Positions 1 through 8,463 of a stretch of DNA of 32,980 nt are shown here, piece after piece. Position 1 is the stretch's first letter. Each line of letters begins with the position of its first letter. Under the pieces are notes generated by a model that was not told where the DNA came from, made no database searches, and was given only the letters and a program-made list of their open reading frames with translations. The position numbers and the translations under genes were made by a program. The DNA is from Anabaena sp. UHCC 0204 (lineage in GTDB: Bacteria; Cyanobacteriota; Cyanobacteriia; Cyanobacteriales; Nostocaceae): assembly GCF_009711975.1 (NCBI RefSeq), contig NZ_VIKW01000001.1, positions 311,586-344,565 on the forward strand, written 5' to 3'.

Positions 1-30
1 TCACCTGTTCCCTGTCACCTGCTTATATTA

Positions 31-1452
31 CTAATCATTGTCTGTGGTTGTGAGAGGCTGTGGTGGTTCTAATGCTAATGATTTTCCAGAATCGCTGTCT
101 AAACTTTCTGGGGTGTTTGATTCTGGAAAGACGATTCTTAAGAGGGGCGGAGCAATAAATGTGGTAAGAATGACCATCATAATAATTGCTGCTCCTAGTG
201 GTTTGGAGATAACTCCACTAGCTGCACCTACACCAGCAAATACTAAACCTACTTCACCTCTAGGAATCATCCCCACACCAATAGCCAAACGGTTAATTCC
301 TGGTTGACCAAATACTGTTAAACCTGTAATTACTTTACCGATGATAGCGACTGTAATCAGGAAAGTTGCCATGATTAAACCTTCCCGATTCGCGGGAATT
401 GATGGGTTTAAGACTCCCAAATCAGTTTTTGCACCGACGGTGACGAAGAAAACAGGAACTAGGATATCAGCAATGGGAAGAACTTGCCTTTGTAGCTCTT
501 TGCGTTTATCAGTTTCTTCGAGAACTAAACCTGCGGCAAAAGCCCCCAGAATTGCTTCTAAATGGATGACTGAGGCTAGGTAAGCCATCATAAAGGCAAA
601 AACAAAGGCGGGTACAACTAATTCCCCTCTGGTTTTAAGTTGATCTGCGATCGCTACAAATGATTTATTAAATACATTACCTAGCACTATCGCCCCAATC
701 AGAAAAGCACTGGCACTAATGATCAGATAAATGACGTTAACTACATCTACTGCACCATCTCTGGCTAAACTAGCAACTACCGCCAGGACGATAATTCCCA
801 ATACGTCATCAATAACGGCTGCACCCAGAATAATTTGCCCTTCTTTGGAGTTCAATCGCCCTAATTCGGACAGCACTTTTGAGGTAATCCCAATACTGGT
901 TGCAGTCAAAGCAGCACCAGCAAAAATCGCCGGCACAGCACTGATACCAAATAGTGTCATCAATCCTACAGTCCCTGCCGCAAAGGGTACTACTACCCCT
1001 ACTACTGCGACAACAAAGGCCTGAATACCAACTTCCATCAGGTCTTTTAAGTTGGATTCTAAGCCAATTTCAAACAGCAGGATGATTACACCCAATTCTG
1101 ATAAAACAGACATCACTTCTGATTGGGCTGCAAACACCTCTGGTGTGGCTTCTGGGGTTAACCCGGCGGTGATTTGCAGGAAGGACATGATTAAAGAGTT
1201 AGAACTGTCTGTACCACCTTCTGGGAATACCAGCAAATGTAGTACCGAAATACCAACTACTACACCACCGACAAGTTCACCTAAAACCGCTGGTAAACCG
1301 ACTTTGGTTGATAATTCTCCCCCAATTTTGCTGGCAAAGTAAATTATTACTAAACTCAGTAGCACAGCGGCCAATACCATGGAACTGTCTGCGCTTTCTG
1401 TGGCAGTTGCCAACAAGGGAACAGTAAAGTTGATTGCACTGATAAACTGCAT
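31..1452 (-). CDS. CPA2 family cation:proton antiporter (NhaS3/NapA-like)
   Basis: This is a 473-residue polytopic membrane protein of the Na+/H+ exchanger (CPA2, KefB/NapA) superfamily, expected to exchange Na+ or K+ for H+ across the plasma or thylakoid membrane. About eleven to twelve hydrophobic segments follow a short N-terminus. The paired acidic residues in the segment AAVIDDVLGI (near residue 216) match the DD motif of electrogenic CPA2 exchangers, and the glycine-rich GLPAVLGELVGG segment near residue 52 is typical of the family. The C-terminal tail (about residues 445-473) is short and hydrophilic, so there is no RCK/TrkA regulatory domain. The ATG start has no strong ribosome binding site. 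The length fits cyanobacterial NhaS3-like proteins (about 460 residues), but I cannot settle the ion specificity. The gene stands alone between the window edge and the restriction-modification gene. Confidence 0.85.
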   Translation of the reverse strand: MQFISAINFTVPLLATATESADSSMVLAAVLLSLVIIYFASKIGGELSTKVGLPAVLGELVGGVVVGISVLHLLVFPEGGTDSSNSLIMSFLQITAGLTPEATPEVFAAQSEVMSVLSELGVIILLFEIGLESNLKDLMEVGIQAFVVAVVGVVVPFAAGTVGLMTLFGISAVPAIFAGAALTATSIGITSKVLSELGRLNSKEGQIILGAAVIDDVLGIIVLAVVASLARDGAVDVVNVIYLIISASAFLIGAIVLGNVFNKSFVAIADQLKTRGELVVPAFVFAFMMAYLASVIHLEAILGAFAAGLVLEETDKRKELQRQVLPIADILVPVFFVTVGAKTDLGVLNPSIPANREGLIMATFLITVAIIGKVITGLTVFGQPGINRLAIGVGMIPRGEVGLVFAGVGAASGVISKPLGAAIIMMVILTTFIAPPLLRIVFPESNTPESLDSDSGKSLALEPPQPLTTTDND

Positions 1453-1572
1453 TGGTTATATTAAGTATCCTTTTCTTTATTTTTACTCTTTTTTGGCAAT
1501 AATTAAGCCAGATAGATATATACAGTGCTAATGACAGACATAAGTTATAGCATCATTTTTACCTGATTTACA

Positions 1573-4275
1573 TTAAATGTGCTGTATGTTCTCATCTGGT
1601 GAATATGGTCCAATAATTTTAATTCCCTGTTTTTCTTTTTCTCCTACTTCTAAGTTGAAGATAAGCAGTTTTTCTAAAATATCATCTTCTGAGTTGAATT
1701 GATAAGCTGTCATTACCAGCGTATCTAATTGTTGATGTAGTTTATAAAGTTGGCTGCTGGGTTCGTTGAATAATTTATTATATAATGTGGTGATTCCCCA
1801 TTGTTTTGTTTCCATTTGTTGCGTGCGATATTGATGCAGTTCTTCGGCTTTGGTGCGGATTTGTTCGACTATCTTAATATCTGCTGTTTGCGGAAATGGA
1901 AATGTTTCAAAACAAGTTGTATTAGTATAGCGCGTATCACCTTTTAATGTTGAACTTTGCGCGTTTACCCAAACACGATGTACCTTAGATGTGAGAATTC
2001 CTAATATATAAAAATCATCTGATGCTATAACAATATTTAAATCACCTGGTAGCCAATTTAAAGGTGCTGGAATAAATATAGCCCATTTAGAAACTCTAGG
2101 GACTGTAAAGTAGTAATCTAATTGAGATAGGGATTTTCTCATTTCTATTCTTTTCCCTTCATATTTCCACCAATTAAGCTGCAATTTTTCATTACGATTA
2201 TTTTGACGTTCTAAGGGTATAGTTTGCTTAACTTGTGCAAAAGGTAATTGATAATCACTAGCTTCTTCAATACTCATATTATTAAAATCAATAATCCATC
2301 TTTCTGGTTTACCATGAGGATTTTTAGCTAAATTTGCACCCATTGAAAATAATTTTAGAACTTCTTTATTTTGGGAATCATTGTTAATCCATTCTTCTAC
2401 TTTTTCTTCGCTAACCAGAAATCCTTTTCCATTAGGAATTACACCCTGAAAACATTTATTCATATTTGCTTTTAATCGCACAGCTTGAGAAACATCAACA
2501 CTAGATTTCAGAGAAGAATTGATTTGTGAAACTACAAGATCATCTAAATAATACTTTGTTGGTTTATCCTTACACCAATTGACAATACTAACATGAACTT
2601 TTGCAGCACCAGACCAAGCTTGCGTAGAAACCGCTTCATGAATATAACCGCCATTTTGAGTAATATAATCTAAAGCCGCAATTCTACTTTTACCTTGACT
2701 TATAGAATTAGTCGCAACTAAACCGACTCTACCTTTTTCATCAATTTTATCATGAGCTAACCGAAACCAATAAGCACAAAAATCCACATCTTTAACTTTA
2801 GGAAAACGTTTAAAAATTCTATCTACATATTCATCATTTAAATCCATTCTCATGTTCTTTCCACCTAAAAATGGTGGATTTCCAATAATAGCATCTGCTT
2901 TTACCCATTCACTAAATAAAGCATCTTCACAAACAATATTATTATTCAAAGTATCCAAAGGTAAAGCCGGTTCAGTTAAACTTAAATTATCAATTGCAAT
3001 CTTCCGCGCAATCATCAAAGTCACCCGCGCTAACTCCACCGCAAAGGGATTTGTATCCATTCCATAAAATTGCCAAGGAGTCACCAAACCCATTTGCATT
3101 TGTTTATCTGGAGACTTACTCAAAGATTGAATTTTTTTTAAAAGCAATATTTCAATTCTTTTCAATTCCTGATATGCAATATAAAGAAAATTACCAGAAC
3201 CACAAGCAGGATCTAAAACTCGATAACCTTGTAATTCTATTTGCAGTTTTGAAAGTTCCTTAATTGTCTTTGCTTCCTCAATTCTCTCTTCCCAATAACG
3301 GCTAATTGTCGGACGGACAATTTTCATAATATCCACTTCTGAAGTATAATGAATTCCCCTCGCGTGACGTTCTTTTTTATATATACTTCCTTCAAATAAA
3401 TTCCCAAAAATAGCCGGACGGACTTTACTCCAATTCTCTCGCGCAGAAACATCTAAAAAATTTAATTCTTCTCTAGTTAATTCAATTGCATGAATTTGGG
3501 AAAACAAACCCCCGTTAAAATAATCTACACCTTGATAACGTCCCGCAGGTGTTTTTCCTGGTTGATTCATTTCCCGAAATAAACCACCCAAAACATCATA
3601 GGAACTTAACCCACTCATACAATCTTGCACACAAGAAATAAACATATCACGGGGTAACAGTTGTCTATCTTCCGCAAACATCGCTAACACACATTGCAAA
3701 ATAAACCGCTGTGCTGTTAACTTTTCAATTCCCCTCTTTTCTAACTCTAATAATAGTTCTCCCATGCGATGAGCAGCACGTTTTGTCACTTCTACTTGAT
3801 TATTTTGGAATACAGGAGTTTTTTGCCCTAATTCCATAAATGCCAATGCTCCCGACCGTTCTGGCAGTTGTTCCAGAGATATTTTATCTACGGGTGTATC
3901 TAATTGAATATCAAAATCAAAGATCCAAAACTCATCAAAATTACATAAAATCACATATTTGGGACGATTGGGGACTAATCTTGTCCAATAATCAAAAGCT
4001 TGGGAATAATGTTTATTTAAGTCTTCTCCCCGTTTTTTCATCTCTATTAAAACGCGGGGTTTCCACACTAAATCAGCAAAGCCAGTTTTTCCAGTTTTAC
4101 TACTTTTCTTAATTGCTTCTTCGTAAGTCGCACCAGCTTCTAATGCACCTTCATGGCCAAATGCTCGAAAAAATCTGTCGAGAAATGTTTGTGCTTCTTT
4201 GCGTTCTTGTCCGGTAATATGTTGGTTACAAAAATTGACGAATTTAGATAAACTTTCAGGTGTTGATGATGTCAT
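1573..4275 (-). CDS. MmeI-like type IIL restriction-modification enzyme (fused endonuclease-methyltransferase)
   Basis: This protein of about 900 residues should both methylate and cut DNA at one recognition sequence, as MmeI-type single-chain enzymes do. Numbering from the upstream possible start, D80, E90 and K92 form a D-X9-E-X-K nuclease motif at the N-terminus. A helical connector follows. The adenine methyltransferase then shows motif I DPACGSGNF (367-375) and motif IV NPPF (478-481, in IIGNPPFLGGKNM). The last 300 residues would hold the target-recognition domain. MmeI itself has about 919 residues, so the gene looks complete. I chose the ATG at 4275 because GGGAG lies 8 nt before it on the minus strand; an in-frame ATG at 4311 would add 12 residues and has no such site. 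No separate specificity or restriction gene is nearby, which suits a self-contained enzyme. Activity is inferred. Confidence 0.85.
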   Translation of the reverse strand: MTSSTPESLSKFVNFCNQHITGQERKEAQTFLDRFFRAFGHEGALEAGATYEEAIKKSSKTGKTGFADLVWKPRVLIEMKKRGEDLNKHYSQAFDYWTRLVPNRPKYVILCNFDEFWIFDFDIQLDTPVDKISLEQLPERSGALAFMELGQKTPVFQNNQVEVTKRAAHRMGELLLELEKRGIEKLTAQRFILQCVLAMFAEDRQLLPRDMFISCVQDCMSGLSSYDVLGGLFREMNQPGKTPAGRYQGVDYFNGGLFSQIHAIELTREELNFLDVSARENWSKVRPAIFGNLFEGSIYKKERHARGIHYTSEVDIMKIVRPTISRYWEERIEEAKTIKELSKLQIELQGYRVLDPACGSGNFLYIAYQELKRIEILLLKKIQSLSKSPDKQMQMGLVTPWQFYGMDTNPFAVELARVTLMIARKIAIDNLSLTEPALPLDTLNNNIVCEDALFSEWVKADAIIGNPPFLGGKNMRMDLNDEYVDRIFKRFPKVKDVDFCAYWFRLAHDKIDEKGRVGLVATNSISQGKSRIAALDYITQNGGYIHEAVSTQAWSGAAKVHVSIVNWCKDKPTKYYLDDLVVSQINSSLKSSVDVSQAVRLKANMNKCFQGVIPNGKGFLVSEEKVEEWINNDSQNKEVLKLFSMGANLAKNPHGKPERWIIDFNNMSIEEASDYQLPFAQVKQTIPLERQNNRNEKLQLNWWKYEGKRIEMRKSLSQLDYYFTVPRVSKWAIFIPAPLNWLPGDLNIVIASDDFYILGILTSKVHRVWVNAQSSTLKGDTRYTNTTCFETFPFPQTADIKIVEQIRTKAEELHQYRTQQMETKQWGITTLYNKLFNEPSSQLYKLHQQLDTLVMTAYQFNSEDDILEKLLIFNLEVGEKEKQGIKIIGPYSPDENIQHI

Positions 4276-4323
4276 TGTTTTTTCTCCCAGAGTCGCAAAG
4301 GAAAAATGCAAAGTTAATATATC

Positions 4324-4436
4324 AGAACTTACGAAAAAGCTCTCTCAAACACTCTTCCCTATCCCTAACGGGACGCTGCGCGAACGTGTCCTTCGTCCCT
4401 TCGTGGTTCATTTTCCCCTTACTTATACGTAAGTCT
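4324..4436. repeat. MITE-like dispersed repeat, degenerate copy
   Basis: The ends are near-inverted: AGAACTTACG at 4324-4333 and CGTAAGTCT at 4428-4436. The interior carries CCTTCGTGGTTCATT, which is also found inside the element at 16227-16347. The two are therefore copies of one family, and this one is the more decayed. It lies about 50 bp upstream of the MmeI-like start and could contribute its promoter. It encodes nothing. Confidence 0.65.
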
Positions 4437-4779
4437 TAATATATCTAAAAATACCACTCAATTTTTAAAACGATTCGGATTTAAAAGAAGATTTAGGGGT
4501 TGACATTCGATTTTAAATCTGTTATCATGAAGTTGATAAGGAAGAACTATCATAAAATAATTAGCAAAATTCAATAGATTGGGTTGAGAACAGGAAACCC
4601 AAAAAAGAATTTTCCGTTGCCAAAAATGTAACCAAGTCTTATTTTAGTGAGACTGGGATTTAACTATAAATATACAAATTGCATCAAGTAATTACACTTT
4701 CGGTGTGAAAATGTTTTGGTGACTGTTGGTAATTAATAGTTAATCAATAATTTATCGGTTAGTAGAGGAGTGTTAAAAA
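4437..4779. other. Intergenic leader region upstream of the SIMPL gene
   Basis: This AT-rich spacer is bounded by the degenerate MITE and the SIMPL-domain gene. It holds a strong sigma-70-like promoter (4500-4528) and a small inverted repeat (TTGGGTT at 4579-4585, AACCCAA at 4596-4602, 10-nt loop) that is not followed by a T tract in either direction. I see no open reading frame with coding character. Confidence 0.5.
4500..4528 (+). promoter_or_regulatory. Sigma-70-type promoter
   Basis: TTGACA at 4500-4505 and TATCAT at 4523-4528 are separated by 17 bp, a near-consensus arrangement. It points toward the SIMPL gene and would give a leader of about 245 nt. It might instead drive a small RNA. 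Confidence 0.55.
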
Positions 4780-5526
4780 ATGTCTATCACTGTTTTATCT
4801 AATTCTAGGTTTCCAGGCAGGAAAATTGGGAAAATATTATCTTTGAGTATATTTATGTGCGCGATTTTTATACTACCTGCATCGGCGCAAGAAAAGGAAA
4901 AATTATGGCGGACTTTAACTGTCAGTGGACGGGGTGTAGAAACAATTTCTACCACATTATCCCAAGTTAGTTTGGGTGTAGAAATTCAAGGAAAAACGGC
5001 TCAAGATGTCCAAAAAGAAGCCGCTCGTAAGTCATCCGCTGTGGTAGCTTTACTCAAAAAACGCAATGTCCAGAAATTAACTACTACTGGTGTACGTCTT
5101 AATCCAGTCTATAGCTACAGTAATAATATACAGCGAATTACTGGTTATTCAGCTAGTAATACAGTCAGTTTCCGTATTCCTACAGATGAAGCAGGGACTT
5201 TATTAGATGATGCAGTAAAAGCTGGGGCGACACAAATTAACGGTGTGAGTTTTATTGCTAGTGATGAAGCGATCGCTAATGCCCAAAAACAAGCCTTGAA
5301 AAAAGCTACCCAAGATGCCCAGCAACAAGCAGAAGCTGTCCTGAGCAGCCTGGGATTACAACAAAAAGAAATCGTCAGTATTCAAGTCAATGGTGCAAGT
5401 CCACCTCCACCACCCATGCTTTACCGGGCTGAGGTTGCTAAATTAACTAGTGCAGATGCTTCTACTCCCATCGTTGCTGGCGAACAAGAAGTACAAGCAT
5501 CTGTCACATTGCAAATTAGTTATTAG
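4780..5526 (+). CDS. SIMPL (DUF541) domain-containing exported protein
   Basis: This is a 248-residue secreted or periplasmic protein of the SIMPL/DUF541 family; members resemble BP26 and E. coli YggE, and their biochemical role is poorly defined. The N-terminus has basic residues and a hydrophobic stretch (about 18-33), with a likely signal peptidase site after ASA near residue 36. The mature part follows the family pattern: LTVSGRGVETISTT at the start, an alternating strand-helix layout, the GYSASNTVSFRI segment near residue 119, and a hydrophobic C-terminal strand (VTLQISY). The length is normal for the family. AGAGGAG lies 10 nt before the ATG. The gene is monocistronic and converges with ssb across a heptamer-repeat tract. 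Confidence 0.88.
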   Translation: MSITVLSNSRFPGRKIGKILSLSIFMCAIFILPASAQEKEKLWRTLTVSGRGVETISTTLSQVSLGVEIQGKTAQDVQKEAARKSSAVVALLKKRNVQKLTTTGVRLNPVYSYSNNIQRITGYSASNTVSFRIPTDEAGTLLDDAVKAGATQINGVSFIASDEAIANAQKQALKKATQDAQQQAEAVLSSLGLQQKEIVSIQVNGASPPPPPMLYRAEVAKLTSADASTPIVAGEQEVQASVTLQISY

Positions 5527-5619
5527 TCAGTTGTCCTTTGTCCTTTGTCAGTTGTCCTTTGTTTCAATACCACTGACTACTGACCACTGACCACTGACCA
5601 CTGACCACTGACCACTGAC
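5527..5619. repeat. Short tandemly repeated repetitive (STRR) heptamer tract
   Basis: The first half repeats TTGTCCT/TTGTCAG-type units. From 5571 to 5619 there are seven consecutive heptamers, six of them CACTGAC and one TACTGAC. Such heptamer arrays are a hallmark of heterocystous cyanobacteria. The tract fills the gap between the convergent SIMPL and ssb genes. A shorter, similar tract (CACCTGTTCCCTGTCACCTG) lies at 2-21. Confidence 0.9.
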
Positions 5620-5622
5620 TAA

Positions 5623-5985
5623 TTAGAAATTATCTGGAGACATATCAGACATCCCACCTTCACCATCACGTTTTGAGCCTAGTAATTCTAGTTGTTCTAC
5701 GTTAATCACTGGACTAGAACGGTTAACTCCGGTTTGGCGATCGCTCCATGAATCAAATTTTAAAGAACCTTTCACCCCAATGAGGCTACCTTTACGGACA
5801 TAGTTGCCGGCAACTTCCGCAGTTTTTCCCCAAAGTTCTAAATTAAACCAGTCTGGCTTATCGTTATTACGCGATCGCCTATTAACTGCTAGGGTGAGTC
5901 TACACTTAATTGTCCCTGACTCAAAATACTTCATATCTGGATCGCCGCCGACACGACCAACAAGGGTGACAACATTAATACTCAT
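5623..5985 (-). CDS. ssb: Single-stranded DNA-binding protein, short form
   Basis: This 120-residue OB-fold protein binds single-stranded DNA in replication, repair and recombination. The N-terminus (VVTLVGRVGGDPDMKYFESG) and the segment DWFNLELWGKTAEVAGNYVRKGSLIGVKG are diagnostic of bacterial SSB and cover the whole OB fold (about residues 1-105). Only about 15 residues follow, ending MSPDNF. There is no long disordered linker, and the usual acidic tip that recruits repair proteins (DDIPF-like) is reduced to one Asp. Anabaena has both long and such short SSB-like proteins; as I recall, the short Alr0088 sits next to mreB, as here. The ribosome binding site is weak. A LexA-like sequence lies 15 nt upstream of the start codon. 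Confidence 0.92.
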   Translation of the reverse strand: MSINVVTLVGRVGGDPDMKYFESGTIKCRLTLAVNRRSRNNDKPDWFNLELWGKTAEVAGNYVRKGSLIGVKGSLKFDSWSDRQTGVNRSSPVINVEQLELLGSKRDGEGGMSDMSPDNF

Positions 5986-5999
5986 GGTTTTTTTGTTTT

Positions 6000-6013
6000 A
6001 GTACGTTTGTATT
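6000..6013 (-). promoter_or_regulatory. LexA-like box upstream of ssb
   Basis: Read on the plus strand, AGTACGTTTGTATT matches the Anabaena LexA consensus as I remember it (RGTACNNNDGTWCB) at all specified positions but one: a T replaces the C at position 13. It lies 15 nt from the ssb start codon. LexA control of ssb is known in many bacteria; here it is inferred from sequence only. Confidence 0.35.
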
Positions 6014-6190
6014 GCATTGTGCTGAATTCTATAATAACTAATTGTGAAAATATTGAGAATATGTTAGAATCCTAACAATTAACCCAATCAAAAAATTCCC
6101 AAAATACTTGGCATTTTAAAAAAAATTATACGGTTATACTGAGTGATATTCAGAAGATAGAACATAAGAGTCTTGGAACTAAAATCAAGA

Positions 6191-6219
6191 TTGACAAAAG
6201 CTAGATAAAAAAATAGTCT
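6191..6219 (+). promoter_or_regulatory. Possible mreB promoter
   Basis: A perfect TTGACA at 6191-6196 is followed after 17 bp by TAGTCT, which is only a 3 of 6 match to the -10 consensus but keeps the T-A...T frame. It would place transcription start about 90 nt before mreB. The weak -10 keeps confidence low. Confidence 0.3.
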
Positions 6220-6317
6220 AGTTTACTGGAGTCAGGCCAACCAAAATCATGAAATTCGTCATTAATAACTCTTATCTTTATAGTCACAAGTAGTGCAAAT
6301 AGGGGGCATGGAGACGC

Positions 6318-7361
6318 GTGGGTTTTTTCAGAAATTTTCGTCCATCATGGGATATGGGTATCGACCTCGGTACAGCCAACACCCTAGTTTATGTATCTGG
6401 TAAAGGAATTGTTCTTCAAGAACCTTCAGTCGTTGCCATTGATCAAAATGAGAAAGTGGCGCTGGCAGTAGGAGAAGAAGCTAAAAAAATGCTTGGTCGT
6501 ACACCAGGTAATGTGATTGCCCTGCGTCCCTTACGGGATGGTGTGATCGCTGACTTTGATACTGCCGAATTAATGCTAAAAAGCTTTATCCAGCGGGTAA
6601 ATGAAGGTAGATCCCTCATGTTGCCCCGCATTGTCATTGGCATTCCCAGCGGTGTCACCGGCGTAGAAAGACGGGCTGTAATGGATGCAGCGACTCAAGC
6701 CGGAGCAAGAGAAGTATATTTGATTGATGAGCCAGTAGCAGCAGCAATTGGTGCTGGTTTGCCCGTTGCTGAACCCACAGGCAACATGATTATTGATATT
6801 GGTGGTGGGACAACAGAAGTAGCGGTACTCAGTCTTCAAGGTACAGTTATTAGCGAATCAGTACGCATTGCCGGAGATGAATTAACTGAGGCAATTACTC
6901 AGTACATGAAGAAAGTTCATAATCTGATCATTGGGGAACGGACTGCTGAAGATATTAAGATTAAAATTGGTTCTGCCTATCCAACCCCAGATGATAATGA
7001 TAGTATTATGGAAGTCCGGGGCTTACACTTGCTTTCTGGCTTGCCTAGAACTGTCACCATCAAAGGACCGGAAATTCGGGAAAGCATGGTAGAGCCTCTA
7101 GCCGTAATTATAGAAGCAGTTAGGCGGACACTAGAACGCACACCTCCAGAACTGGCAGCCGACATTATTGATCGTGGCATCATGTTAGCTGGCGGCGGTG
7201 CATTACTGAAAGGTCTAGATACCTTGATTAGTCACGAAACAGGTATTGTTACTCACATTGCCGCTGATCCTTTATGTTGTGTTGTTTTAGGAACAGGTCG
7301 TGTATTAGAAAACTTCAAGCAGTTGGAGCGAGTATTTAGCGGACGTTCTCGTAATATGTAA
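6318..7361 (+). CDS. mreB: Rod shape-determining protein MreB (bacterial actin)
   Basis: MreB is a 347-residue actin-fold ATPase that forms short membrane-bound filaments and guides lateral peptidoglycan synthesis. The phosphate-1 loop MGIDLGTANT (13-22), the IGIPSGVTGVERRA segment, the phosphate-2 loop IDIGGGTTEVAV (about 159-170) and the C-terminal LAGGGALLKGLD are all present, and the length is standard. Translation most likely begins at a GTG (6318); AGGGGG at 6301-6306 is the nearest good ribosome binding site, 11 nt upstream. A short amphipathic N-terminus (MGFFRNFRPS) could anchor it to the membrane. It heads an mreB-mreC-mreD-ribD run, but a 143-bp inverted-repeat element separates it from mreC, so mreC and mreD may not be fully co-transcribed with it. 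Confidence 0.97.
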   Translation: MGFFRNFRPSWDMGIDLGTANTLVYVSGKGIVLQEPSVVAIDQNEKVALAVGEEAKKMLGRTPGNVIALRPLRDGVIADFDTAELMLKSFIQRVNEGRSLMLPRIVIGIPSGVTGVERRAVMDAATQAGAREVYLIDEPVAAAIGAGLPVAEPTGNMIIDIGGGTTEVAVLSLQGTVISESVRIAGDELTEAITQYMKKVHNLIIGERTAEDIKIKIGSAYPTPDDNDSIMEVRGLHLLSGLPRTVTIKGPEIRESMVEPLAVIIEAVRRTLERTPPELAADIIDRGIMLAGGGALLKGLDTLISHETGIVTHIAADPLCCVVLGTGRVLENFKQLERVFSGRSRNM

Positions 7362-7389
7362 CAACAGATAGTCAGCTAGAAATAATGTC

Positions 7390-7532
7390 ATGGATTCTAT
7401 AGTCAATACCTTCACTAAATTAAAAAAGCCTTGATTCGTAAGTTAGTTTAAGACACATAACCCCACACATTTATTGGGTTTTGCGCCGCTCAACCTACAA
7501 AAAATGGCGAAGGTAATAAATATAGAATCCAT
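7390..7532. repeat. MITE-like inverted-repeat element between mreB and mreC
   Basis: ATGGATTCTATA at 7390-7401 is perfectly complementary in reverse to TATAGAATCCAT at 7521-7532. The complementarity resumes after 3-4 mismatched bases (AATACCTTC at 7405-7413 against GAAGGTAAT at 7509-7517). The 143-bp unit holds no reading frame. Its interior includes an AACCC...GGGTT hairpin (7459-7480) and CGCCGCTCAACCTACAA, a motif I associate with dispersed cyanobacterial repeats. No clear target-site duplication is visible. Confidence 0.6.
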
Positions 7533-7647
7533 TCTTGTCAAGAAAGAAAACAGGAGTTCACAATTTGGCGATCGCCACCGCGGCAGTTAGGAATAAGCCA
7601 TACTTCCTCAATTCCTGAATAATTTATAAAAATATGTAAAGGTATAT

Positions 7648-8436
7648 ATGTTTACTGTGAGACGCTGGTGGGAATATAAGGGACTACAGGTAGGGATATT
7701 GGCTTTAGTGATAGGTAGCGCCTGGACACTTAGAGAAACAAAAGGTGCTTTATTGCACGAAATTTATCAAGGAATAACCAGCCCCTTACAAAGGCTACAG
7801 CCAGGAGTCACGCCTGAACAAAGTATTAGCGATGCGAGATTTTTAGAGTTACAGACTCGCATAGTTGATCTGGAAAGCCAAAATCAAAACTTAAAAAATT
7901 TATTAGGTTATGTAGAGAAAGAAGCTCTGCCAGAAAAACCCGTGATAGCGCGAGTGGTAGGCCGTAGTGCTGATCACTGGTGGCAACAAGTGATTTTGAA
8001 TCGGGGGACTGCATCTGGTATTCAAGAAGGTTCTATTGTGAAAGCTGATGGTGGATTAGTCGGTTTAGTAGAAACTGTCACGACTAATACTAGCAGTGTA
8101 TTATTAGTCAGTGATCTAAAAAGTCAAGTCGGAGTGAATATCAGTCGCACATCAGCTAAAGGCGTTTTGCAGGGTGATTCTTCCGCTGAAGGAGTATTAG
8201 AATTTTATGAAAAAGTACCTAACGTTAAGGTAGGAGATTTAGTTTCTACATCTACTTATAGTCAGAAGTTTCCTCCTGGTTTAGCCATAGGCAAAATTAA
8301 GTCTCTCGATTTAAAGAAACTTCCCGCATCAGTAGCAAGGGTAGAGTTATTTCCGCCAATTCGACATTTGGATTGGGTAAGTGTTTATCCAAAACCAGAG
8401 CCTCAAGAGTTACCAAGGCAAAATGGGGCTAAATAA
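7648..8436 (+). CDS. mreC: Rod shape-determining protein MreC
   Basis: MreC is a 262-residue inner-membrane protein that bridges cytoplasmic MreB to periplasmic cell-wall synthases. One transmembrane helix (about residues 12-26, LQVGILALVIGSAWTL) is followed by a coiled coil (about 62-95, with LESQNQNLKNLLGY) and the double beta-barrel domain. Within the barrels, VIARVVGRSADHWWQQVILNRGTASGI and KADGGLVGLVETV are typical MreC segments. The C-terminus is short and proline-rich. AAAGG lies just upstream of the ATG. Only 27 bp separate it from mreD. Confidence 0.95.
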   Translation: MFTVRRWWEYKGLQVGILALVIGSAWTLRETKGALLHEIYQGITSPLQRLQPGVTPEQSISDARFLELQTRIVDLESQNQNLKNLLGYVEKEALPEKPVIARVVGRSADHWWQQVILNRGTASGIQEGSIVKADGGLVGLVETVTTNTSSVLLVSDLKSQVGVNISRTSAKGVLQGDSSAEGVLEFYEKVPNVKVGDLVSTSTYSQKFPPGLAIGKIKSLDLKKLPASVARVELFPPIRHLDWVSVYPKPEPQELPRQNGAK

Positions 8437-8463
8437 TGTAGGTTTTTAGCAATTAGAAAAACG

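Larger units (their letters stand above)
5986..6317. other. Divergent ssb-mreB intergenic region
   Basis: This 332-bp AT-rich spacer separates divergently transcribed ssb and mreB. It contains a LexA-like box beside ssb (6000-6013), an interrupted palindrome TGTTAG-AATC-CTAACA at 6062-6077, and a possible mreB promoter (6191-6219). I see no gene in it. Confidence 0.45.

Noticed and set aside
4579-4602. Terminator hairpin upstream of the SIMPL gene
   Set aside because: The stem is only 7 bp and is not followed by a T tract in either orientation.
5571-5619. CRISPR array
   Set aside because: The repeats are 7 bp, contiguous and without spacers, so this is an STRR tract.
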